NCBI RefSeq assembly: GCF_947242115.1
Contig: NC_074716.1
Span: 19,722,090-19,786,089, forward strand
From: Biomphalaria glabrata
Lineage: Eukaryota > Mollusca > Gastropoda > Planorbidae
Direction: 5' to 3'
Length of the DNA: 64,000 bases
Positions 23,601-37,600 of this stretch are shown piece after piece. The stretch's first letter is position 1. Each line of letters begins with the position of its first letter. The notes under the pieces are model-generated. The model searched no databases and was not told the origin of the DNA. It worked only from the letters and a program-made list of their open reading frames with translations. The position numbers and the translations under genes are program-made.

Positions 23601-25360
23601 GTTGCGACCTGTAAATTATAAAATGTCCACATCTGATGATCTATTTAATTTTACGTCTCGTTGTCGAATATGTGCACGTTTTAGCAATTGAGGGACTTTT
23701 CTTTGGCTCTCATATGTGTGTCTCGTGACCTTCGTGGTAGTTCTTCGGAGGCGATCAGCTACTGCAGCTTCCTGTGAAGGCTCTTCTGTATCTAAAAGGG
23801 CAAACTAGTGATTGGTTTAATGTTTATAGCGCTTCGGATGTGTGTGTGTGTGGAAGGGGGGGGGGCGCAAGGATGGCTAACGTTCTGGTAGACCTACTAC
23901 AGACAGTCCTTTGAAGACTTTTACACAAATTAGGATAGCGGATACTTGAGACAGGTGACGCAAAGATGGGGAAAATGTAGACTGTTATCTCAATCTATTC
24001 CCCCCTTTCTTTTTTTAAATTGCAAACACGAATGAACTGTCACAGCCTACAAGACAGACTACAAAAGATATAGATCTAGTTCTTCTTAAAAAGAAAATCT
24101 AAATCTTAATAATTAAGGAACAATTATTCCTCCCCCCCCCCTTTTTTTTTTTACTTGAACCTTGAGATGATCTAAATGGTTAAAAATATTTGGATCTATT
24201 TTCTTACTAATAAAAAAGTCACATTCATCTACCTTATCTTGATCTAGATAATAGAACTAGATCTATATTAAATAGATGTAGATCTAGATTTACAAACGGA
24301 TAGAATTTTTTTTAAAAAAGTTCTATATCTATTTGATTGTGAGGGTCAGTGAGTGTCATGTTAGTCATGACGCTAATAGGAAAAGTATAAATTGCCAACT
24401 TCCTTAGCGACGACATGAAGCTAATAACACTACAAGAAGACCAACAAATGGCATTATTATATGATTATTAATTCTTTAAAATTTGGAAAGATATAAGAAG
24501 CATATGTCAGTCTAATTGTAAGCAGAAACAATTTTCACGTCTAAAAATTGATAAATTATGCTTCGTGACAAAATGGCACAATTTATTATAGATTTATACT
24601 AGTCTACATACATCGTTTATACGTAACTTATGATAAATGATTATCTGTCAGACTATGACTATAATTATTATATTAAATAATTATAGTATAATCATTAATT
24701 ATGAATATGTGATTAAATATCATCAATTAACTTTTATTTTTATTAACTTGACTTGAATCTTGACTTAACTTTAACTTATAAAAGTTAGATCTATATACTT
24801 ATTATTTATACTACCTATACAATACATAGTCCTATACCTATAGTTAGTATATATAATTTATAATGAATGATTAAAATGGCTATATTGTTTATAGGCCTAC
24901 ATCGTTTATACTACCTACTTTGCCTACATCAATGATGTCATCATTTTTACTAGATCTAGATCTACATCGTTCTGACCACAGCTAATACCCAGGCCAGGCA
25001 TTCATCTCATTTTCATGAGATGATTCTTAGTTGCTTTGCGACTGAAGGAGGCCATAGAATAGGTTACTATCTAGATTTATAATTATAGGCCTAATAATAA
25101 TTATATTGTTTATAGAGTCTAGAATCTAAATCTAGAATGTCTAGATTTACTTCAGTGGACTTGACTTGCTAGAAAAAGTAGAAAACTAGATGATAGATCT
25201 AGATCTATATAGCCTACTATATATATATTATATAATATTTATAGTATATTAAAAATATATATAAAATGTTATTATATACATTATAAAAAAGAGTTTGTAG
25301 ACTATACTTGATCTATAGATTAAGAGTAACAAATAGAAATTACTTACTTTAATCATCATG
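23601..25360. other. AT-rich intergenic DNA with dense AGATCTAGAT motifs
   Basis: No gene, LINE or SINE was recognised. The region is unusually rich in TAGATCTA-type and TCTAGATC palindromic words (for example near 24,060, 24,240-24,290, 24,955, 25,110-25,145, 25,190-25,210). It also holds TAGGCCTA at about 24,892 and 25,087. This may be eroded satellite or repeat-derived DNA. Confidence 0.5.
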
Positions 25361-25690
25361 ATTAATTTAATGGTAAAACAGTCACACAGACTAAAAACTC
25401 TAAATATCTAGATCTAGGTGTAATAATAAATGAAAAATCATGGACAAAGAAATTTTTACAAATAGAAAAACCAAACCTAATGAAATACTCAGAAAGACAC
25501 ATTTCTTATTCCTTATGCTAGAATAAATTTGTACTATATATATTGCTCCTTTTTCCCTAGTGCCATTAGAAAATAGAATGGGTTAATTGTCTGAATCAGC
25601 CTGGAAAACCAATGATTAAGCAGAGTTTAAGATGATATATGTCCTTCACATGTTTCTAGGTCATTCTAGTCATGCATGTTAATCAATGAC
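25361..25690 (+). mobile_element. CR1/Jockey-like LINE 3' fragment (plus strand)
   Basis: Diverged copy of the LINE 3' end seen at 12,236-12,597: an AAATATCTAG...GGTGTAAT stretch (KYLGVI in the parent), ATACTCAGAAAGACACA, and CTCC.TTTTTCCCTAGTGCC matching the FFPSAI coding segment. It ends near 25,690, where an inverted copy begins. Confidence 0.7.
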
Positions 25691-26830
25691 TTAAATTGAG
25701 AAATGTGCGTTTATCTTTGTGTCTTTCTGAGTAGGCCTGTTTTATTAGGTTTTATTTTTTTTGTATTTAAAGATTATGGTGCCCTGTTTTAGATAAAATT
25801 GCTACTTTACTTCTATCCTGAAGGGTTTCTAAATTTAGTGATTTTACTTAAGGTGCTACTCTACTCAAATGTAAATATTCATTTGTTATGAATCTCACTG
25901 CTCAAGTTTGAGTCTGTCTCAGTTTCTTAATGTTTTCTTGTCTGTTTTTAGTCTTAAGTGGTATTTATTTGTTTTAGTGTTTTTGTTACCCTTAATAACT
26001 GACATTTTTCTAGTATGGAAAATCATGCTCCAATTAGATTCCCATTTCTGTAATTCATCTTTAAAATGTCTTTATCTTGTGTTGCTTTTATTGTTCTATA
26101 TATCATGCAATTGTCTGCAAATAATCAGACTTTTGTTCCTGAACTAATGCAATTTGGTAAATCATCTGCAAATAATGACTTTTGTTCCTGAACTAATTCA
26201 ATTTGGTGAATCGTTATGTAAATTAATAACAGTAGTGGACCTAAGACTTTTCCTTGAGGTACACCTGAGTTTACTGTTATTTATGTTGATTTAGAGCCAT
26301 TTATTATTAGTTTGTTCTCTCCCTATCAGAAAATCCTGAATCCACTGATGTTATGAGCTATCAAAACCATTTGAAAAATCATCATTTAGTCCTATTAATT
26401 GTGTTTCACATGATCTATAGATAGATAGATATATTTCCTAAAGCCATGTTGGTATGGAGCTAGGACATTATGTTTGTCTTAGAAGTGGTTCTTGATGTTG
26501 TGTTTTGTTTTCTAGGGTTTTACATATGATGCTGGTTAGTGATACTGGTCTGTAGTTTCCTATGTCAGATTTTTCTCCTTTTTAAAATAGGGGAGTGACA
26601 TTATAGCTTTTTTTCCAGTGTAGTTGTGTTAGGTTGCATTTGTTCCACAGTAAGATTTTTCTTTTAGGTTTTATATTGGTTACCACTTTTAACTGACTGT
26701 GTATTTTAATGATATCATGGTCTGATAGTCCAGGGATAATATCATAATCAACAATTAATCCAGGTCTATGCTAGTGAGGACAAAATGGTGCCTGAGTTTA
26801 TCTTTATAGTTCTTACGGGGGTACCTCTGT
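25670..26830 (-). mobile_element. CR1/Jockey-like LINE fragment (minus strand)
   Basis: The reverse complement carries reverse transcriptase motifs: VTPLFKKG with NYRPVSLTSI near 26,520-26,600, AP.QHGF near 26,430, and the GVPQGKVLGPLL-like stretch near 26,230-26,270. At the 3' side it has the same KLEQTQ-region as 4,607-4,894, near 25,880-25,940. Many stops and frame changes make it a dead copy. It meets the plus-strand fragment tail to tail at about 25,670-25,700. Confidence 0.75.
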
Positions 26831-27035
26831 AATGCTGACCTCCTTTAAGCTTAACAAAAAGATCACTTTAGGCATGTGGCCATACCCATGCAGGATAAGT
26901 GTATATACATAAATAATTTATAAATAATAATATATAAAATAATAATAAATAATTTATATATAAATTATTATTTATTAATAGGCTTCTACAAATGATATTA
27001 TCAATGATGATCTACTAATAAAATTGTTTCTCAAC
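26831..27035 (+). promoter_or_regulatory. AK9 upstream region and presumed 5' UTR
   Basis: A short AT-rich stretch between the LINE fragment and the AK9 start codon, with TAAATAATTTATA-type inverted words near 26,910-26,970. I see no convincing TATA box, initiator or X-box. Further noncoding 5' exons could lie upstream and would not be visible. Confidence 0.3.
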
Positions 27036-30000
27036 ATGGCTAAAGGTAATGTATTCTGTGTAGGTTTTTAAAAATGGTGCTTTTTTTTGTGTGTATATTT
27101 TTATAACTATTTAATTCACTGGGCTAAATGCATAAACAATTTAAATTTTATTTGAATTTGTAATTTAAATTGTTTTTTTTTTCTTTTCTTTTGCATATTT
27201 TTTGTTTTTTTGGACCTTAAGAAAATAACAAATATAATCTTCTAAGATAACATAATCATATTCTTTTTTAAAGTAATGTCTGTATTTTATAAGATAAGAT
27301 AACAAATGTTATGTTGACCTCTTCCATATAGGCAAATTTATTTTATTTCTGCATCCTTAGGACACCACCTAGTGTGAGGCATATTCCTTTCTTTATTTAT
27401 CTTCATATTTTTTTTTTATTTTCTTCTTTCCTTTTTCAAATTCTCTAATTTGTAGGAAGGTATTTTCAAAGCTAGATGATCTAGTGACTACTAATGTTCA
27501 GGAGGAACACACAAAGAAATAGCTGACTTAATGATGTGCATGGAGAAGAGGCCAACACCTTAACGCAATGCATAATATTCTCATTTGATTACCAACAGTT
27601 AGAATGAATTTGTCACCACTACCAAAGTCATTGAATTAAGTAAAGAGCTTCAAATACTTGGGATAATAATCCCAGATGAATGGGTCAGAACTGTTTACCA
27701 GCATTGTATAGATAACAGCAGCACTTATAAAACTGATGACCATATGGAATGACCAAAATATTGCTGTCAATGAATAAATCTATCTTTTTGGACATTTTTA
27801 TAAGCCTGTACATCATGTTTTTAATCAGTACAGTTAGTACAGTTGGAAGGAAAACTTCATGCCCTGATGAAGACATTAGATATAATGATTACATATCATT
27901 AGTGAACTATTTGACAAATATAAAATGTGTATAATTTATAAGTAAAAAGTAAAGTTCCCCTTTCAGACCTTGTGGTCTATAGGGCAGATGATGTAAAGGT
28001 CATCTGTTTCTGTGGCCTACGGTTAACAAGGGTGTCATGTGGCCAGCACAACGACCAACCGCCTTTACTTTTCCCTAACTAATGTCAGGTACCCATCAGA
28101 GCTGGGTAGACTCAGAGGCGCCCGAAGATCCCAAAATTAAAAATCCCTGTCTTCACCAGGATTCGAACCCCGGTCCCCAGTTTGGAAGCCAAGCGCTTTA
28201 CCACTCAGCCAACGCGCCTCCGCATAATTTATAACTACTACATAATTTCATAAATATTTGTAATAAATTAATATTTGTCTCCCGCAGTTGAAGGGTATAC
28301 AGATCAACATATTTCTAAACATATCCTTCATAAGCTAGCTTCACATGACTTTGAAAAGGATACCTGGTATGATGTCCCTGATCCAAAGAAGAAAGCTGTT
28401 AGCATAATGGATGAGTGTGGAGACTCAGTGAAGGCTGTAACCCAAATAGCAGAAAACATAGATGCAGATCCTTATAGTGAAGATGAGGTTTGACAATCCA
28501 TTCATCTTTTTAAATCCTTTAACCAAAACTAGTTTTGTAAGAAATTAATTAGTTGTAGCTTTTTCAATGTTATTGTAATTACAAATATAGAGCAGTTTGT
28601 TTTGAATTTAGACATTTAGATTTTAGTAAATTAAATCAAGAGTACATAAATAAATACTTATTTTCATTTTACAAGAAAACTTATTTTTATCATGCCATAA
28701 AAAGTACATATTTGCAACCAAAAAAAAACAATATGGCACAAAAGGGGCACGACGTGGCCTAAACTGTACCGATGTGCTGAAAATTCAAAAAATATTTTAC
28801 AAATTAGAAAAAAAAGCAAGCAAATGTGCACATTTACTCTTTAAAACAGTAAGGTTCACATGGATTGATAATAGAAAGAAGTTTAACAAAGATAAATAAA
28901 GACAAAGAAAATACAAACAATAAATGTACACTAACAGCACTCATTGTTACACATGTGAACATGCACTTTTAACCCATACTTTTTTACATACTTCTTAACA
29001 CACTATTACATTGTTTGAGACTTCATTTATTTATTGTTTAATAATGAACAGGCTGAGCTACGTTTCCTGTTTTCAAAGCCCACATGTTTTATCATCTTGG
29101 GGAAGCCTGGCTCAGGAAAGACCAAATTAGCAAAAAGACTAGCTCATGAGTGGAACTGTGAGCTCATTAATTGTAAGTAGTACATCAACTAACAAAAAAA
29201 AAGGCAAATGCCTAGAATACTTTTTTTTTTAAAATTATTTTAGAAACAAACACATTATTTGGTCATCTGCTGTTAGAACTGCTGATTAATGTTAAGCAAT
29301 TTCATGTCTTCCATTTATAGCTCTTCTCATTATTCATTTCTAAAATGTCTTTGTGCCCTTTCTGTTCTTAACCACCATTAGCAATTTATTTACACAGAAA
29401 CTGGGATATGGTTAAAACTGTTTAAAGGTTTTAGCTTTATATTAGCTACTCAAAAGTTCATTTAGTTTGATATTGACTATATCATTGTGCTAAGAAATAA
29501 AAGCAAGTTTACTTTAATAATTGTTTCTATATAATTATTTGTATTATGGTTGTACTAACAGCTTTGTTTTTGTTTGTCTTGATTCTGTTTCTAAGTTCTA
29601 ATATTGAATGTTAATTAACAGCCACAGAAATCATTCAGCAGAATATGATAATGCAAACGGACATTGGTAAAAAATCACAGGAATTACTATTTCAAGGACA
29701 AGCTGTTACAGATGAAATGGTTTTGAAAATGATAATTGACAAAGTGAACTCTCCTGAAGTTGCTCATCATGGTAAGAAAGCATTTTTTTTAAATCACCAA
29801 ATTTTATGCTTATGATTATAGGAATCATGAAAACTTTCATAAAATGTTGGGAATATCTGCCATTTCTTGATTTAGGGAGATGACTTGGTGACCTTGTAGT
29901 TTATGCTTTCAATTGCTAGATTTATACTCTGCATGTGGCTAATCGTATGTAATTAATTGTCATTTAAAAAAAGAATGTCTATAGCTGTTTTGTTTTTTAA

Positions 30001-31602
30001 TTTGAACGTGATGTCTGCTTAGAAAAAGTAAATTAAAAATTATAGAAGTGGGGAAAAAACTTTTTGTCATGCTAATTAGTTTAATATAATAGTTTAAATG
30101 TAATCTTAATGAAATACATTGGTTTGGTTTAGGCTATGTACTTGATGACTTGCCATGCATTTCGGAGGAGCTGTTATCTGTTAGAGATCAAATTGAAATG
30201 ATAAAAAACTGGAAATTAACTCCTGACTTTATAATTAACATTAGGGTAAGTTTGACATTACAATATCACAATTCTTGCTGATGTTTTTTTTTTTTTTTCA
30301 AATAATTTTTATTATTTTGTTAGTCATTTAACTTCTTGTTAATTTTTTTTTCATTTATACATTCTTTAGTGGCTGCTTTTTAACTTTTCTCTGTTTGTAG
30401 ATTCCAGACAAAGATATTGAAACACGCAGGGTTGGCCAGAAGCTTGATCCACAAAATGGAGAACTGTATCCTAAAGAAATATATGCTCCAGAAAAGAAAT
30501 TTATTGCTGTAAGTTTTAAAAAAATAATAAATTCGGGTACTCTTTGAGTTCTGTACATGTCAATATGCATAAGACTTAATGAGACTCAAAGCTAAACTCC
30601 AGATTTCATGGTAATCTTGAACTTTCTCTTTTAATATTATTTTTAGTTTTAATTTAATGAAGGAACTTTTATAAACCTCACATTTACCAAGATTTGTCCA
30701 CATCTGACTAACCATGAGATGTAGATAATGATATATTGAGATTTTATCCCTTTAAATTCTTATTAATTCCAGATTCAATTTCAATAAATTTGGGGTGATC
30801 TTGGGACAAACTCCAGATTACTTATAATCAGGCAAAAAAAAAAAGAAGCACTTTTTATTTTCTGTGAGGTGTTTCAGTGAATTCCTTGTACATCAGGCAA
30901 TACAAATGTAAATGAACATGTTACAAAAATATATGATAATTTTCTTTTCTTTTTGAAAATGTGTTCACATGATTGACTCACTTTATTTGCAGGAACCAGT
31001 CAGGGACAACATGAATGAGGAAGAAGAAGCAGAAGAAGAAGAATTTGAAGAAGAGGAAGAGGAAACAGATGATGTAAATTTTAGATCATTTAAAAACAGC
31101 ATATTATGGGGTTAATTATCATTTCTTGTTCATTCCTACACCTACATTCAAAGAAACACAACATGTCATAGTTAAGAAGATGGCTACCTGGTCAGGTGGT
31201 ATTTGCCTTGGATTTGTCTTGATGGTCTCAGGTTCAAACCCTTACTGCTGCCATCCCCTTTTGCCCTGCAGGAGGTTTAGGCTAGGATGAAATTACCTTT
31301 AATTTTGAAGGAACATCCAACATAAATGAAACTAAAGAATAGTCTAAACACACTTGACTAAATAATTAAATACATATGAACTGATGTTTCTGTGTTTGCT
31401 ATAGAGATACCTCATCTTCATTAATTACATGTATTGATAGCTCTGGTGGAATTATTTCTTTTTTAACTATTTCTTCTGTAAACAGAACAGAGAGCTTGCA
31501 GTAGACATCTTACAAAGGCTAGTCAGAAGACCTGAAGACTTCCCACAAAATGTGGCTGACAATATTAGCAAATATAGAAACATCATATTAAAAATGATTG
31601 AG
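27036..31602 (+). CDS. AK9: AK9 exons 1-8: N-terminus and first adenylate kinase domain
   Basis: Exon 1 contributes only 10 coding nucleotides (ATG GCT AAA G), spliced to 28,288. The first kinase domain opens with LGKPGSGKT (P-loop, residues 87-94). It continues through the AMP-lid region (QELLFQGQAV, VLKMIIDKVNS) and the conserved strand plus Asp/Pro motif GYVLDDLP (161-168), which corresponds to GFLLDGFP in ordinary adenylate kinases. The Gly of that motif is replaced by Asp. Exon 7 is an almost pure Glu tract of 27 codons replacing the usual LID region, as in vertebrate AK9. Phase across these exons is unbroken. Confidence 0.93.
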
Positions 31603-34600
31603 GTAATTTTATGTACACTCTTTTCTCTTGTTGATAATTAAATACAATATGGTGACAAGGTTATTATGATGTTAAAAGTAAATTTTCAACAATTATTTAT
31701 AGTAGTTAATCTTTTCCCTTTGCATTTAGTATAGTATTGTCTCTCGAGATGTAAAATGCCACAGATTGAAATGCACCCAGAATTTCAGTGTTATCTTAGC
31801 TTAAGTTCTTATTAAAATTTTGATAAAAACATCGTGATTTAAACCTAAACTCCTCAACATCTCATTGGGGCTCATTAAATGAAGAAAATACTATGATAGT
31901 CCAAGTCACACATATGGCATTCTAAATCCATTAAACCATGGAAAAAATACTAAGATAGTTTAAATTGTAACCTGTAATACTAATTTTATAATTAGTACTA
32001 CAAACAAATAGTAGAATATTTATTTATTTATAATTTTAAATTACTTGCATTAAACATTTTCAATTATGCATAACAGAAATGTCTTTCGAATGTCTTTTTT
32101 TCCCATTAGGAGTATATGGCAGATCACGATCAGCAATACCTGGTTGAATTAGATGGAAATGAATCACAAATGACAATTTTTAAGGTGACTCTTATTTCTT
32201 CAGAAATAAATATCAAAATAAAAAAATATGACATTAATATTTAGTGTTAAATACAATCTTTGGTAAGTGTGTAAAATTTTTGTTTTTTTATAAACTTATT
32301 AAATGTCTTCTGAATAGCAACTGATGCAGAAGCTCCAAACATTTCCATTGCGACCAGCTGCTGTTGTCAGGAGGTTGTTAGATTCAGAAGAGGAAGATAC
32401 CCCAGAGGACATAGAAGCTGAAGAACTCATGAGGACTTTGACGTCTAAGCAAATGATAGCACCTTGGTACCGGTGGCGACGAAGCAAATGGATGAGTTAT
32501 TGCCCTGTCTCTCTTTGGGAAGGAAATTTAGTACAGGGAAAACCTGATTATGCAGTCAGGTTAGTGTTGTTGTTTTCTTTTTACAGTAAATTTAATGAAA
32601 TGTTCTTGTAGCTTCAATTGTAATCTAGTTTTAAAAAAAAGTATTTCAAAATTATAGCAGTATTCAGATTATGTATGGATAATTGAAATAAATATAAGTA
32701 TTTATCATGGCTATCAAGTTAATGTTTTATTATTTGATTATTTATTAAATACATTGCTAAATTTCACTGTAGGTCTTTTTATATAATGAAACATAATGAA
32801 ATATGAAATGAAATATAATGAAACAGAACATGATGGGTTCAAAAGTTGAACACTTGGTTACTGTGTTTCAGCTTAAAAACCTGCAAGACAACAGGGGATG
32901 GGAGTGGGCAGGGTATTAGCCCCGGACCATTGAAATACCTGAATGACAGTCCAGCCTACATACTGCATGACCAGGCAGACATTTTTTTTTAAATGTGTAA
33001 AGATGGCTGCCCAGAATAAAACTCATATTTGCAAAATGAGATATTAAGTTTTCTTGATTTTATTTCCTTCTATTTTCTGGTTCGTTAGTTTCTCTAACAT
33101 GGAGTAATTAGGTCTAAAAGGTTTCCACTATTAAGTTTAGTTTATCTTAACAAAAATTTATTTACAAAAAAAAACAACCCTAGTTATGTTTTTTAAAATC
33201 ATACTTGTTAAAATACTGCACATTTAAAAAAATCATTTTTAAGCAGAATCCAAATTTCATTATTTGTATTTAGCAACAAATCAAGCCTATACCACCAAGT
33301 CATGGGTCTATATCTACATGAAGAAAATCAAACTGTTGTACTCATAGCTTAAAAAACCCCAGACACAATGGTATTTATTAAAAAAATGCTTTGCATTTCA
33401 TTTTTTTCCCTTGCAGTTTTTTGGACAAAGTGTATGTACTTTCATCGGAGGAGGCAATGCAATCATTTATAAGGAATCCAAGACCGTATCTTTTACCTCC
33501 TCAACCAAGGCCTCCCTGTAAACTCTCTGTCATTGGGTGTCCTTTTTCAGGAAAGACAACTCTGTGTAATTTGTTAGCTCAGAGATATGGTGCAAAAGTA
33601 AGTAGTCTAACATGAGCTAAAAATAGAATATATATTTATTTTTTTGTATTTGAGAAGTTCTCAAATCAGTTATTAAAATTACCTTATTTAAAGTCATTTC
33701 AATAATTAATTTTATTATTATCACCTTCACCTATCCCTTAGTCTGTTGGACCGTTGGGACACCATGCAATATCTGTTGACCGTCTTTCTCCATTCCTCTC
33801 TGTCTTTTGCCTTGGAAAGAATCTCTTTCAATGGCAGGCCCGTCCATTCTTTTATGTTGTTTTCCCATCGCTTTCTCTGTCTGCCTCTTCTTCTTTTTCC
33901 TGGTACTGTTCCCTGAAAAAAGGTCTTTGTGAGTCCCGACCTTGTAATATAGCCAGAGAGTTTTAGTTTGCACCTTTTTTACAATAGTTATCAGGTCTTC
34001 ATAGGGTCTAATCACTTCAGTAACCTAATCTAATCACTTCTTTTGTGATGCTGTCTTTAAATGTGATACATAGGATTCTTCTGTAGCATCTCTATTCCAT
34101 TGCCAGGATCCTCCTCTCTAGCTCTGCAGTCAGCGTCCAAGACTCATAAGCATATAAGAGTGTGGCCTTGACCAGGGAGCGCATCAGTATGATTTTGGTG
34201 TCAAGGGCTATGCCTTCATCTTTCCATATTATTTTGAGTTTTGCAAGTGCTGTTGTGGACTGTCAGTAATAATAACATTGAATAAAATGACAATAAACCC
34301 TTATTTGTTATCAAGGTTTTTGATATAGATACAATCAGTGAAGCCAAACATCAAGAAGAGAAACACAGATATTTGGAACAAATCAAAGAAGAAGCAACAG
34401 AAAAAGCCATTCAAAAAGTAAAAGCAATACTGAAAGAAAAAATGGAAGCTGAAGCTGCAGCCAAAGAAAAAGGTAATCTTAGTATTAGAGTGCTATTAGT
34501 CTACACATTTTAAAACCTACTAAAAAAATTTTTTACATTACTTTATTTCATTCCATGGTCTTAAAAAAATGAAGTGGGTTTAGAGAGAGAATATAACCTT

Positions 34601-37600
34601 AGATATTATTGCACCTTTTAGCAGAGAGGAAATAAATTATTAATTTATTATTAAAATAATTATTATTATTAAAATTGTAGTTTTAATGATTTGAATTCTC
34701 AAATTTGAAAGTTGGTGTTTAAAAATCAGGAAGATGATATAACCTCCTTTCCTTAAGACAACTCAACTTAAAGCCTAAACTTTAAAAAAAAAAACTAGGA
34801 TACAATCATATTGCAAGTAAAAAATTACTAAACATTGTCATAAGCAGCATATTTGTTATTTGATGTATTTTCTTTTCAGAAAGAAAAGCACGGTTCGCTA
34901 TGGAAGCAGCAAAAAAAGAATTGGGTTAGTGGATATAAGTAAAAATTCAACTGTATGCACTGTTTGTTTTTTAAAGACATACTAACATATTTTTCAAAAA
35001 TGCTATCTGCTTTATTTTAACTCTTTATCTCCTTATTTATTTTCCACATTCCGATGAAATCATCCATTTTGCTAATTTGTATTTCATTGCCTGTTATGAT
35101 TAAACTTCAATAGCTTTTTGTTTATTATCTTAATTAACTTAATTTTCCCATATTTGGTATAGAGTTAAAAGCATGCCTTTTTATTTTTAGATAAAACACA
35201 TTGATGTTTATAAAATCATAATGAAATTTAATTTTGGTTAATGGAATTTAAAAACAAAAAAATTACTGACTGTGTAAAAGTCTCTTTAGAACTAGATCTA
35301 AACCAGATCTAAGGAATATATTTTTTGTACAAATTGAACTAGGCCTAATTGTATTTTTTATGATAGTTATTCATATTTCCACAAAAGTTAATGTATAAAT
35401 ACATAAGACAAACAAATAAATTAATTGTCGTTCGGATTTATCGATGGTCAATGGTTCAAATCCTGCCCGCTCCCATCCCCCTTCGTCCTGCGGGAGGTTT
35501 GGACTAGGAAGACAACTATATTCAACTTGAAGGAACATCTGAAACATGTAAAACATTTTACAAACAAACAAACAAACCCCCACTCTTTAAAAACATTGTT
35601 TTTGGTGAAAAAAAATTGAAAATGGAAAAAATCTGTATGTTTTCTAAAGGGAAACTATTCAAGATTATTTTATAAGCAATTCAAAACATTTTGGGAGGAA
35701 AGAAAACTAAACAACTGACTTTTTAAGTATTGGCAATAATGTGGGGAAAGAATGGGTTCAAATCACTGATGGTATCCTCAATTAGGAGAGAAAGAGTTAA
35801 ACTATCTGCTAGTTCTTGTAGATGAAATGCCTAACATAATGGAATAAATGTAGTCACTCTTTTTAAAATGTGTAGGCCTAGCTATTTGTTTGGGTTTTCA
35901 CACAATTTTGAACTTTTGGAGACATATTCAAGTAAAAGATTTCATTTTCTAACATGTTTTCTCACTTATTCAACTCTTTTTAAATGATATCATTCTGTTA
36001 TGGGATTCACATATGTAGTATTTCCTTTCTGCTGTTAAACTGTTATTGGTTTTTAACAAACTGATAACATCAGACACTAATACTTCAAACTACCATGACC
36101 CCATCAAGTCATAGCATTATATTTTTAGCTTACCTCCAAAGCATACAAGAGGTTCCTTCGCTTGTTCAAATGAAGACTTCTTTTTTGTTTCTGTCAGTAA
36201 TGTTAGATCAGTCCATTTTTTTAATCCTAAATATATAATATAGAGGTAAAAAATATTTCATCATACTTTGAAACAAAAGTATTGTAATGTTTTAAAAGTA
36301 TGAAATGCTTGGGTTTTTCATTCATGCAGAATTGAAGCAAAGAAAAGAAAGTTCATTTACAGAAATTGGTAATGTTCAATAGCAAAGTTCTTTTTTCTCT
36401 TGAAAGTTTTTTGGTAAATTATTTATGCAAATGATATTTTTTGTCTTATTAAAAGTTAGGACCTCATTTTACTGTCAGTAAATCTGACTGCAGCAGTATA
36501 GTTTTAAGTGGATGATATTGAATAATAATAAATTAACTTCTCATTGTTTAGGATAAAGTATTTAGTAATAATTTCATAATGATAATAATAATATCATTAT
36601 TATCCTTGAGGAAATGTCATACAATTAGTGGATTACCCATAACAAAACATTATAACTATAGCAAACCAAATATATGTTCATACCAGTTTCACTCATCTGT
36701 GCTAACTAAATAACTAGGAATGGTATTTCTTTACATTATCCTTTAGCAAAAAAAAAAAACAACAAAACAACAATTTTTTGTTATCATTTAATTTATTTTA
36801 AGATTTTTTTCAGGGTAAGTACATTCTTTTAATGTTAGTTAAAATATTGTTTTAAATTATTTTTGCTTTGGTTAAGCTTTTTAAAAAAAAATATTTGTCT
36901 CAAAGTTTTAAATCACATAAATAACTGCTGACAAACTGTGCAGACTTGTTGTACACCATTTCAAAGAAAACAGCATGTAATGAAGTTTTTTTGTATTGTG
37001 AAGGATTCTCTTCAACATGCACATGTTTTATTGTATATTGTTTGAGTCTTTGTAGTTCTAGTAATTTAAGTAATAATGAAACAAGTTTGGATTGTTTTAC
37101 TTTCTTTTGCACTCAAACTAAAAATGTTACTGTTAAAAAAAAAATTAAAACATTTTTCTATTGTCTATTTAAAAAATTGTGATATTTGATGAAGCAGACA
37201 TGAATAGACAAAAAAACAACACATTTGAATGAACTGAGTACATACATGTGTTGAACATAAGTTATGTGCAGAATAAAAGAGTTGTTTCTATAAAGGATTA
37301 TGTAAACATTTAAGAAAAAAATATTTTTTTCACTGCAATACTTGATTATGAATTTATGAGTTTAATAAATTCTAACTAACCATTCAGCAGAAGATGAAGA
37401 CGAAGATGATTCCAATAATGATGACCAGAGTGATGAAGTTATTAAAGTTGAAGAAGTTGGTGATAATACATCAGATCATATTACTCCAATTAGATCAAGT
37501 GAGACTATGGAAGATATTTCTGATGACATTCTACAATCTATCCCTGAACCAATTGTAAGCAAGCTATTCAAATTAAATAGAGATCTATTTTATTGTATCA

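Noticed and set aside
28140-28223. A free-standing tRNA gene
   Set aside because: The boxes belong to the head of a SINE with a target duplication and a non-tRNA body; the same head recurs at 63.2 kb.
33754-33966. Plus-strand frame with a Ser/Leu-rich tail
   Set aside because: It is antisense to the LINE fragment whose reverse transcriptase end reads on the minus strand.
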